Assembly (NCBI RefSeq): GCF_030272615.1
Contig: NC_081409.1
Coordinates: 614,280,755-614,344,754, forward strand
Origin: Cryptomeria japonica
Taxonomy: Eukaryota; Streptophyta; Pinopsida; Cupressales; Cupressaceae
DNA: 64,000 bases
Direction: 5' to 3'
Shown here: positions 10,481-20,157 of the stretch, in pieces
How positions within the stretch are numbered: position 1 is the stretch's first letter
How the letters are laid out: each line of letters opens with the position of its first letter
Position numbers and translations under genes: made by a program
The notes under the pieces: generated by a model
The model's input: the letters and a program-made list of their open reading frames with translations, nothing else
Told to the model about the DNA's origin: nothing
Database searches by the model: none

Positions 10481-10577
10481 AGGCTTCTACGAGTGCTTGC
10501 AGCCAATTCTAAGATGTGGTTCAAGAGTTATAGATGCTACTATGAACTCCCCTTGAACCATATAAATCCTTCCTTTC

Positions 10578-11690
10578 TCAACTGCATAAGGTAGGTGACA
10601 CAATTCCCAACTTATGTCTTAAGTACTCAAAAGTGCTTACTGGCAATGGCTTGGTGAAAATGTCTGCTACTTGTTCTCTGGTAGGGACATAGTCCATCTG
10701 CACTTCATGTCCTTCAACCTTCTCTCTGAGAAAATGATACTTGATGGCTATATGCTTCATCCTCAAATGCATCACTAGATTCTTTGATATGTTGATGGCA
10801 CTCAAATTATCACACCGGATGAGAATAGGTTCCATAATGTCCACCTATATGTCCTTGAGGGTTTTCTTCATCCAAAGCACCTAAGAGTAGCATGTAGTTG
10901 CAACAATGTATTCTTCTTTAGAAGTTGATAGGGAGACTAAATCCTGCTTCTTGCTATGCCATGAGACCAACCGATCACCAAGGAAGAAAGCACCACCACT
11001 TGTGCTCTTCCGATCATCAATGCAACCTACCCAATCAACATCAGTGTATTCTTCCAAACTGAATTCCCCTTGTTTAGGGTACCACAACCCACAACTGAGT
11101 GTTCCTTGTAGGTACCTAAAAATTATGTTTACTGTAGTCATATGTGATTGCTTTGGTGAAGCTTGAAATTGAGATACCATGCACACTGCCTACATTATAT
11201 CTAGTCTTGAAGCAGTTAGATACAATAGGTTGTCTATCATGGATCTATACAATGTCTGATCCACCACCGATGATTCATCATTCTTGCTTAATTTTCTCTC
11301 TATCACCATGGGGGTACTTACCGGTTTGCTATCCTCCATTTGAAATTTCTTCAACATATCCTTTGCATACTTGGTTTGTGAGATAAAGATTCCCTTATCT
11401 TGTTGTAATATCTGCAAGCCAAGGAAGTATGTCAATTCACCAAGCATTGACATGTCAAATTTTAACTGCATCTGAACAACAAATTATTTGCAAAGGGTGT
11501 CCTTATTACCTCCAAAAATAATGTCATCTACATACACAACCACAATGATCATGTGGTTACCATCTTTCTTTATATATAAATTGTTGTCAGCACTCCCCTT
11601 TTTGAATCCTTTCTCCTTTAGGTATTGATCTAATCTTGAATACCATACTCTGGAAGCTTTCTTTAAACCATATAGGGAATTTGCAATCTG
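10578..11690 (-). pseudogene. Ty1/copia RT C-terminal part and RNase H (B)
   Basis: Read right to left: an RT segment with KSLYGLKKAS-like sequence now broken by stops, the catalytic YVDDIIFGG at 11523-11534, the YFLGLQI and LLYLTASRLDI blocks, then copia RNase H (DWVGCIDDRKSTSGGAFFLG, SKEEYIVA, a CDNLSAINISKN block and the terminal TKPLP). The first stop of RNase H is at 10578. In-frame stops lie near 11470, 11189 and 10845. RT and RNase H would copy the element RNA into DNA in the virus-like particle. The N-terminal half of RT and all upstream domains are absent, so it is dead. The assignment to Ty1/copia is secure; the RT has YVDD, whereas M7 and M8 have FVDD. Confidence 0.85.
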
Positions 11691-11696
11691 ATTGCA

Positions 11697-12465
11697 CTCT
11701 CTATCTACAACTGCTTCAACTTTGCCTTCTTCATCAATAGATCGGTTCTCCTATCAACTAGTTTGTCAAAGTGAGAAACCTATACTTCCTTCTCTGTACC
11801 AGAAACTCATCATGTCTACCCTTGCTGATCCAATGCACATCTTTGATTTCATGCACCTAAGGCAACTTAGTGTTTCATGGATTCATCCAATGTGAGCCTT
11901 CAATCACCTAACTTCTACTCTTTTGTCTTATCTCAGAGGACTATGATGCATTCCATGCATAATAGGAGTTAAGCTCCACTTACTAGTGGGAGTGGATCCT
12001 TGTCATCTGAATCCGACATTGCACCAATATGGCATCCCTATTTGAGCAGACATATCTTCAAATAGGCACATATGATCTAGTTGGGAAAACTCACTACCAG
12101 TCTTCTCTTCACCCTGTGATATCTTCTTCATTTGGTGACTACATATTTATCCAGTGGAAGTCCTCCTATTCCATATCCAAACATCCAACAACATATTAGT
12201 TGCAACTTCTTCATTAGCTCACTTGCTAGTTGGCAACAATGTTTTGCTGACATATCACTTACCAATTGTTATCCAATACTGGTCTCGAATACTGGTCTCG
12301 AATACATGTCTTCAACACAAGTCAACACTAACTTGTGTAACAATGACTTCAATTTCCATTATGATGGATGACACTCTCTTCCTTACCGGTGACCTACCAT
12401 GCTAGTTGACATCAATGACAACACTACTCACCAATCTCCCATACCAGTTGACATCAATGATAACA
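11697..12465 (-). repeat. LTR A, second part
   Basis: It matches 43430-44240 of the M5 LTR phrase by phrase (for example GCATAATAGGAG and GGGAGTGGATCCTTGTCATCT) and ends GTTGACATCAATGATAACA. The next five bases (AAAAG) match the five before 7727 (AAGAG) at four positions, a plausible decayed target-site duplication. LTR A would then be a solo LTR in H. Confidence 0.6.
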
Positions 12466-12470
12466 AAAAG

Positions 12471-12606
12471 ACAACAAAGAGGAGAAAAGATGCATGCCTA
12501 CCTTTTCAGTAGAATGATAAGTATTTTGGAGAGTTTAAAGAAGGCATGGAATAATCATTTGTTGTCCCTTCGAACAATTTTTGTGGACATATTGAATTTT
12601 TTGTGA
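12471..12606 (+). pseudogene. H: C-terminus of the accessory ORF (downstream piece)
   Basis: After LTR A the + strand reads RMISILESLKKAWNN then SLRTIFVDILNFL and a TGA at 12604-12606. This ending resembles the E1 aORF end (FMDSINLILGDIFQIL) and the M3 aORF end (WENDFSQMKITFSDIFLQI), so it is the missing C-terminus of H. The M3 LTR starts five bases after the stop. Confidence 0.55.
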
Positions 12607-12611
12607 GAAAC

Positions 12612-13736
12612 TGTATGATAGACTTATAAAGCACTTAGAGGGGGGGTGTGAATCAGTGATAGTAAAAACAATACCACTTTAAACACAGACTGGTAAAGAT
12701 ACTTAACCAATTTACTTAATACTATGCATGCAGTCCAAAATGATATTAAAGCATCCACAACAAGCAAAACATCCACCATAACACAAGTGTTTATACGTGG
12801 AAAACCCAAATAGGAAAAACCACAGTGAGATGGGACTCACAAGCTAACTATCTACAGTAATAGGTAATTGACCGCTTAAGGTCTACAAAAGTGCTTTGTT
12901 AGGAGCGGACCCTGTTAAAGATCCCAAATCTCTGTTAGGAGATATACCCTGTTAAAGGTATTACCCTATTAGGAGTAACCATGGTAGAGGATTTCAAAAC
13001 CCAAACTAATGGATCTCTTGGTTAGAGGATTTGTACAATAAGGCTTGTTAGAGCTTACCCGGTTAGGGTATTTGACTGTTGTAGTGATTAGAAAACAATA
13101 GGTGGTGTGATCTAGAAGTAGCACCACTTTCTTGAATACATCCTCTTCTGCTCACTCAAAACTGCATCATCGACATACTCTTCTATGCCTTTAGTAAATC
13201 ACAACAACTTAACACTTCTATTTTGCATCATAAAAATAGTTCATCATATGTCATTATATAGACATTAGATTTCATGTCGGCTCAAGAATCATATCACAAT
13301 TTCCTAGGTGCAATGTATCTAGACAATCTAACATAACTCATCACAGATTGCCACCAAATTTGTTGGTTAGGGATAACTCATCATGACCGGTGGTAACTCA
13401 TGACACAATCAGTGAAACCAGTTGGAACACTGATATTGGTTAAGAGTTAAGCTCTTCCAACTCATAGACCGATTGTCCTCCATTTTATTCTTTGAAGATC
13501 TCTGCTAAATCTCCAAGCTTGTGTCAAGCCATTCCTTCATATACTAGTTAGACACCCTCTAAAGCATTTGGACTTTACTATACATATAATACTGGTTTTG
13601 CAATACAAATAATTAGGAGTAATATCGGTTTGTCTTAACTAAGATGACTAAGACATTGTGAACATATGTGTGTGTATACATGTGCCATCAATGACAACAC
13701 ATGAAGTCATCCATTACAATCATCATCAAGCCAACA
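12612..13736 (-). repeat. 3' LTR of M3 (about 1,125 bp)
   Basis: Plus-strand ends are TGTATGATAGAC (start could be a few bases off) and CAAGCCAACA. It carries the U5-end block GAGGGGGGGTGTGAATCAG (about 12639-12656), the CGTGGAAAACCC...GGAAAAACCACAGTGAGA block (12797-12829), and several phrases of the type 'tgttaggag...ccctgttaaag' repeated at 12898-13080, also found in the M8 LTR. Confidence 0.75.
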
Positions 13737-13979
13737 ATATCTCCCTTTGGCATTGATGGTAACACTTAGAAAATTTTACAACTTTACAACTAAGTGTGCT
13801 TACAAAAAATGTACAAACATATTTCTACTCCCCCTTAACAATACATACAAAAATTTTCACAACACATACATATTTCTACTCCCCCTTTTGACAACAATGC
13901 CAAATTGAAAAATAAAATACATATATATTATATCAAAATTTGCATCAAAAAGTTACATATACAAAAATATAAGTCTTTA
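13737..13979 (-). promoter_or_regulatory. PPT cluster and 3' untranslated region of M3
   Basis: The PPT (reverse strand CCAAAGGGAGATAT) touches the LTR. Two further AAGGGGGAGTAGAAAT tracts lie near 13835 and 13885. No coding sequence is seen up to the ORF stop at 13980. Confidence 0.65.
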
Positions 13980-16900
13980 TCAAGGAGTGTTCACTACAAT
14001 TTGCAAGAAAATGTCACTGAAAGTGATCTTCATCTGAGAAAAATCATTTTCCCATGTTTCTAATAAGGTTTTAGTGATCTCAATGGTTGTCATGACCTGT
14101 GCAGGGAATTCTTCCATTGCATCCACTGTGCTCATTTCTGGAATAGCCAAAACTACTTCTACTTCTTTGTATGCCCGTTGTAGGATGTCCACTTTGGGTC
14201 TTAACTGGTTCTTTATCTCTTTTAAGGATTACAGTCTCTTAGCCTATTCAAAATCATAGACATCTAACCAATTTTGCAAATCATCAACTGATTTTCCAAA
14301 TTCTAAGGTTGAATCCTGTAAAGGTATGTAGGTAGTACATATCCTGTCTAGTTCCTGTTTTGTCTCTTCTCACCTCTTAATCAAATTAGTATAGAAGAAT
14401 GAAACATTAGATATATAGGCTAGTACCCTTCCTCTTATTTCAATAGCAGTTCTCAAAAGATCTTTATTCAGGGATAATGCAATGTTCCCTATATCAATAT
14501 CTTTCATTATTTTCTCTCCTCTTTTCTTTCTGTAATTCTTCTCAACTAGAGTCTGAGCAGCTCCGGGACTTCAGTTAATTAGAACCATCAGTAACCAACT
14601 AGCCAATCTTGCTAATAGGAGTTGACAAGTTTCCAATGTTGGTCTCTGGTAGAAGACTAGACAGATCTCAATTGCAGTTTGAATTGTTTCTACTTCCTTC
14701 CTCTGCTCTTTCAATATTTTCTTCTGACCTCTAGATTGCATCACTGTTGCAATCTCCATGAGTTCAGATGCAATCATATTTTCTACATCTATAGGCCCTT
14801 TGATGCCTACTAAGTCATCCTCATCATCAATTTGCTTCTTAACCATTGCTTTTTCCTTTTTAGCTAGTATCTTCTCCTCTGTTTTCTCTTTCTCTTCCTC
14901 CTTTTTTTGTTCAGATGCCTTCACTTCAACCTCTTTCTCAGGTTTCTCTTTCTCTTGTTCTACCTTTGTTTGTTTCTCCTAAGTAACAATTGTAACTAGT
15001 GGCAACTGATTTTCCACTTGGTGTTCTTTTGCCGGTGGAGGTTGAATATCCACACTAGGTTGAATTACTGGTGATTCAACTACTATTTCTTATGTAGCAG
15101 TAACTACTAGTTGCTGTAATGGTTGCATAATAGGTTCAATAATATTACCAGATAAATCAATGGTTGTCATGACCTGTGTAGGGAATTCTTCCATCGCATC
15201 CACTGTGCTCATTTCTGGAATAGCCAAAACTACTTCTACTTCTTTGTATGCCCATTTTAGGATGTCCACTTTGGGTCTTAACTAGTTCTTTATCTCTTTT
15301 AAGGATTACAATCTCTTAGCCTATTCAAAATCATAGACATCTAACCGATTTTGCAAATCATTAACTGATTTTCCAAATTCTAAAGTTGAATCCTATAAAG
15401 CTATGTAGGCAGTACATATCCTTTCCAGTTCCTGTTTTGTCACTTCTCACCTCTTAATCAACTTAGTATAGAAGAATGAAACATTAGATGTATAGGCCGG
15501 TACCCTTCCTCTAGTTTCAATAGTAGTTCTCAAAAGATATTTATTCAAGGATAATGCAATCTTCCCTATATCAATATCTTTCATTATTTGCTCTACTCTT
15601 TTCTTTCTGTAATTCTTCTTAGCTAAAGTCTGAGCAGCTTCTTCAAGGGACTTTAGTTGGTTAGAACCATTAGTAACCAACTAGCCAAGCTTGCCGATAG
15701 GAGTTGACAAGTTTCCAATGTTGGTCTCCGGTAGAAGACTAGAAAGATCTCAACTACAGTTTGAATTGTTTCTGCTTCCTTCCTCTGCTCTTTCAATCTT
15801 TTCTTCTGACCTCTAGATTGCATCACTATTGCAATCTCCATGAGTTCAGATGCAATCATATTTTCTACATCTATAGGCCCTTTGATGCCTACTGAGTCAT
15901 CCTCATCATCAATTTTCTTCTTAACCATTGTTTTTTCCTTTTTAGCTAGTATCTTCTCCTCTGTTTTCTCTTTCTCTTCCTCCTTTTTCTATTCAGATGC
16001 CTTCACTTCAACCTCTTTCTCAGGTTTCTCTTTCTCTTGTTCTACCTTTGTTTTTTTCTCCTGAGTAACAATTATAACTAGTGGCAATTGATTTTCCACT
16101 TGGTTTTCTTTTGCCGGTGGAGGTTGAATATCCACACTAGGTTGAATTATCGGTGCTTCAACTGCTTTTTCTTGTGTAGTAGTAATGACCGGTTGCTGTA
16201 ATGGTTGCATAATAGGTTCAATAATATTACCAGATAAATCAATGGTTGTCATGACCTGTGCATGGAATTCTTCCATCTCATCCACTGTGCTCATTTATGG
16301 AATAGCGAAAACTACTTCTGCTTCTTTGTATGCCCATTATAGGATGTCCACTTTGGGTCTTAACTGGTTCTTTATCTCTTTAAAGGATTACAGTCTCTTA
16401 GCCTATTCAAAATCATAGACATCTAACCGATTTTGCAAATCATCAACTAATTTTCCAAATTCTAAGGCTGAATCTTGTAAATGTATGTAGGCAGTACATA
16501 TCCTTTCCAATTCCTGTTTTGTCTCTTCTCACCTCTTAATCAAATTAGTATAGAAGAATGAAACATTAGATGTATAGGCTAGTACCCTTCCTCTTGTTTC
16601 AATAGCAGTTCTCAAAAGATCTTTATTCAGGGATAATGCAATCTTCCCTATATCAATATCTTTCATTATTTGCTCTCCTCTTTTCTTTATATAGTTCTTC
16701 TCAGCTAAAGTCTGAGCAGCTTCTTCAAGGGACTTCAGTTGGTTAGAACCATCAGTAACCAACTAGCTAAGCTTGCCGATAGGAGTTGACAAGTTTCCAA
16801 TGTTGGTCTTCGGTAGAAGACTAGATAGATCTCAACTGCAGTTTGAATTATTTTTGCTTCCTTCCTCTACTCTTTCAATCTTTTCTTCTGACCTCTAGAT

Positions 16901-18347
16901 TGCATCACTATTGCAATCTTCATGAGTTCAAATGCACTCATATTTTCTACATCTATAGGCCCTTTGATGCCTACTGAGTCATCCTCATCATCAATTTGCT
17001 GCTTAACCATTGCTTTTTCCTTTTTAGCTAGTATGTTCTCCTCTGTTTTCTCTTTCTCTTCCTCCTTTTTTTGTTCAGATGCCTTCACTTCAACCTCTTT
17101 CTCAGGTTTCTCTTTCTCTTGTTCTACCTTTGTTTGTTTCTCCTGTGTAACAATTGTAACTAGTGGCATTTGATTTTCCACTTGGTGTTCTTTTGCCGGT
17201 GGAGGTTGAATATCCACACTAGGTTGAATTACCAGTGCTTCAACTACTTTTTCCTATGTAGAAGTAATGACCAATTGTGGTTGCATAATAGGGTCAATAA
17301 TATTACCAGATAAATCAATGGTTGTCATGACCTATGCAGGGAATTCTTCCATTGCATCCACTGTGCTCATTTCTGAAATATCCAAAACTACTTCTGCTTC
17401 TTTGTATGCCTGTTGTAGGATGTCCACTTTGGGTCTTAACTGGTTCTTTATCTCTTTTAAGGATTACAATCTCTTAACCTATTCAAAATAATAAACATCT
17501 AACCAATTTTGCAAATCATCAACTAATTTTCCAAATTCTAAGGCTGAATCTTGTAAAGGTATATAGGCAGTACATATGCTTTCTAGTTCCTATTTTGTCT
17601 CTTCTCACCTCTTAATCAAATTAGTATAGAATAATTAAACATTAGATGTATAGGCCAGTACCCTTCCTCTTGTTTCAATAGCAGTTCTCAAAAGATCTTT
17701 ATTCAGGGATAATGCAATCTTCCTTGTATTAATATCTTTCATTATTTGCTTTCCTCTTTTCTTTCTGTAATTCTTCTCAGCTAAAGTTTGAGCAGCTTCT
17801 TCAAAGGACTTCAGTTGGTTAGAACCATCAGTAACCAACTAGCCAAGCTTGCCGATAGAAGTTGACAAGTTTCCAATGTCGGTCTCCGATAGAAGACTAG
17901 ACAGACCTCAACTGCAGTTTGAATTGTTTCTACTTCCTTCCTCTTCTCTTTCCATCTTTTCTTCTGACCTCTAGATTGCATCACTGTTGCAATCTCTATG
18001 AGTTCAGATGCACTCATATTTTCTACATTTATAGGACCTTTGATGCCTACTAAGTCATCCTCATCATCAATTTGCTGCTTAACCATTGCTTTTTCCTTTT
18101 TAGCTAGTATCTTCTCCTCTGTTTTCTCTTTCTCTTCCTCCTTTTTCTGTTTAGATGCCTTCACTTCAACCTCTTTCTCAGGTTTCTCTTTCTCTTGTTC
18201 TACCTTTGTTTGTTTCTCCTGAGTAATAATTGTAACTAGTGGCAATTGATTTTCCACTTGGTGTTCTTTTTTCGGTGGAGGTTGAATATCCACACTAGGT
18301 TGAATTACCGGTGCTTCAACTCCTTTTTCCTATGTAGCAGTAACGAC
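13980..18347 (-). pseudogene. M3 accessory ORF, internally amplified, function unknown
   Basis: The reverse strand encodes a Lys/Glu/Gln-rich protein that is acidic-basic mixed and coiled-coil-like (EKTEEKILAKKEKA), with a conserved block DDEDDSVGIKGPIDVENM and a second helical block (SLEEAAQTLAEKNYRKK, IALSLNKDLLRTAIETRGRV). Only the last copy runs on into the true C-terminus ending FSDIFLQIVVNTP at 13980. All copies carry the same stops: a TAG in the GKLG*LVTDG context and a TAA in the RL*SLKE context. The coding start is lost at 18347. It is homologous in its C-terminus to the E1 and H ORFs. No enzyme motif is visible. The unit length is not a multiple of three, so the amplified form cannot be one open frame. 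Confidence 0.6.
14080..18347 (-). repeat. Four tandem units of about 1.08 kb
   Basis: Units start at the phrase TCAATGGTTGTCATGACC: 14080, 15157, 16239 and 17315 (lengths 1077, 1082, 1076, and a 1033-base last unit cut at 18347). A second landmark (AGTTCAGATGCAATCAT) recurs at 14761, 15843, 16925 and 18001. Units are nearly identical by eye, with scattered single-base differences and a few small indels. Confidence 0.9.
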
Positions 18348-18561
18348 CACATCAAGGAAATTTCAAATTGGTGACATGGTTCTTGAATGGAATGCAAGAG
18401 GACAAGATGAGGGTAAGAATAAGAAATTTAAATCACTATGGATAGGCCCTTTTATTATCTGTGATATCAACAGAAAGGATTCATACTTCTTGCAAGGAAT
18501 GAATGGTGAAGTACAGGAATTTCCAGTGCATGGACAATTCCTGAAGTATTACTTCTCTTGA
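18348..18561 (+). pseudogene. Gypsy integrase C-terminal fragment from an upstream tandem copy
   Basis: It matches the pol end at 31381-31596 almost base for base (SRKFQIGDMVL, LWIGPFI, VHGQFLKYYFS, stop 18559-18561). This is the DNA-binding tail of a Ty3/gypsy integrase. The upstream remainder is missing. The junction with M3 at 18342-18347 contains GACCAC, present in both parental sequences, so it looks like a microhomology join. Confidence 0.8.
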
Positions 18562-19080
18562 TTTTTGTTTAAGTCCATCCACAATAGGTTGTAGGTTGTA
18601 CATATTAGGTTTGCTTCTGTTGTTTTTGGGCTTGTTTCTTTTTGGTCTTCTTTCCAGAGTTTTTCTATGTTCCTGTGTTGGTCTCACATCCAACCATCCC
18701 CAATCAGATCTGTTGCTGTTAGTATTTGAGTATTGGGAGTTTTTCCTTGTAATCCATAATTTTTTCAAGTTTTTCAGAGTTAGATTCATTTCTAAGGGTT
18801 GAAGTTTTGAGGGTTCAAAGTTTTGCAATTTTAAATTTTCATTATGCAAGCCTTTTGCTTATGTTTCGTTGTTACCTTTTTCCACTTAAGTGGAAGGGTC
18901 GGTCCATCGTTAGAAAAGGGGCCCCTTTTTAGGTCTTGGCCTAGGCAAGTTATAATATTTTATTGATTTGTCACCTTTTTCCTAAGTTTTATTTTCCTTT
19001 TATTTGTCTGTCAGGTTTCATAATGCTCATGTAAGTTCCTGTTGATCTAATGCTTATCGTTGAGTCACTATTCAAATGTG

Positions 19081-19698
19081 CATGAAGGTTACCCTTCATG
19101 AAACAACAACAAAGCGCGTGTGGAAAAAGCAAAATAAATATTGAGCATCTTAAAAATGATCAGATGATATCGATGGCAGATGAAGGGACTGTTATGTGGC
19201 ATGTTAGGTGGCAAGACAGCTGGATGTGTAGATGAAGTAGAGGGTGATCTTTCAACAGGACGCATGGCTCCAAATGGATTTTCAATTGGTTCGTTCGGTA
19301 AAGTAAAAGTGTTGATGGAATTCTTGGTTTAGGGATACACGTGGTGGTTAGAATGTGGAGCCTGGCAGATTTATTGAGCAAATAAGTGACAGACACATGG
19401 AAACATTTGGCAAAAGTTTGCAGGTGAGTGGATTTACATAAGGGGCCCACTTTGAAGGCTAAGGTAGTTAATGACTAGGCTAGTTTGAAGATGATCGACG
19501 GTTGTCACCAATTTGTAATACGAAGCTGCACGAAGGTTACCTTTCACGAAACAATGACAAACCACTAGCGGTGGCAGTTAAAGTCATTTTTAAAGGCAAA
19601 CAGTTACAGTGGAGAATAAAGATCAAGTAGTTAGTTGTTGATCTAATGGACATTGTTGTGTCGCAAAGGGAAGTAGCACAAAGGTTACCCTTTGAGAA
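19081..19698 (+). repeat. Three copies of a near-palindromic motif in LTR1
   Basis: CATGAAGGTTACCCTTCATG (19081-19100) is an 18/20 palindrome. Diverged copies occur near 19529-19549 and 19677-19698, each followed by a phrase like AACAAYGACAAA. They lie upstream of ORFX in the region expected to hold enhancers. Confidence 0.65.
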
Positions 19699-20157
19699 CC
19701 AGCAACAAAGTGGTGGGACCTGTTCTAAAGAGGATGACTCAGGTAAGGTAAAGGACATGCAAGTTTTACATGATCTCATGGCTATCGCTGAACCATTATG
19801 AGGAGAACCTCGACTATTAAGCATTGCAAACTAGCGACAAAAGGAAAAACACTTAGAGAAATTTTGCTGTCCATTGGAGCCAATTTTTTGAATTTGATTT
19901 ATGAATAAAATACCGAACCATGTGGCTTAATTGACTCTAATCAATGCTCAGTTGTCATAATAATCCTTACATGAGTTGAAGATTTTTGCATGCATTCAAG
20001 GAATCTTGCAGAGGAACTAGTGCACAGGGCAAAATTTCTCAGGCAACAAGTAAGTTTCTTGCAATTGTTTAACAATTATGGTTTGCTTGGTGTTACTAGG
20101 TGTTTGAATTTCCAAAGAGTCTATTTAAAATTCCATTGAAATAAATATAATTCTAAG

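Larger units (their letters stand above)
8755..11696 (-). mobile_element. B: truncated Ty1/copia element inside LTR A
   Basis: On the reverse strand the order is partial RT, RNase H, polypurine cluster and 3' LTR. Gag, protease, integrase and the 5' LTR are missing. The right edge (about 11690-11700) passes abruptly from RT sequence into LTR A sequence. Roughly 0.7 kb of LTR A is also missing there compared with the intact relative at 41759-44252, so one deletion probably removed both. Confidence 0.7.
12612..18347 (-). mobile_element. M3: LTR element with amplified accessory ORF, no pol seen (3' part)
   Basis: On the reverse strand a long accessory ORF made of tandem units is followed by a PPT cluster and a 1,125 bp LTR. 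No gag or pol domain is present. The 5' part was lost at 18347, where the sequence switches to the C-terminus of a gypsy pol on the opposite strand. Confidence 0.7.

Noticed and set aside
15840-16064. Serine-rich + strand reading frame repeated in each 1.08 kb unit (also near 14758, 16922, 17998)
   Set aside because: It is the antisense shadow of the Lys/Glu-rich M3 ORF; repetition simply follows the tandem units.
14080-18347. CRISPR-like regular repeat
   Set aside because: Units are 1.08 kb with no short repeat/unique spacer pattern, in a plant retroelement.
18562-18807. Possible start of LTR1 directly after the pol stop
   Set aside because: This part is homologous before both LTRs only because both follow a pol end; the G3 start argues for a later boundary, though this is not certain.
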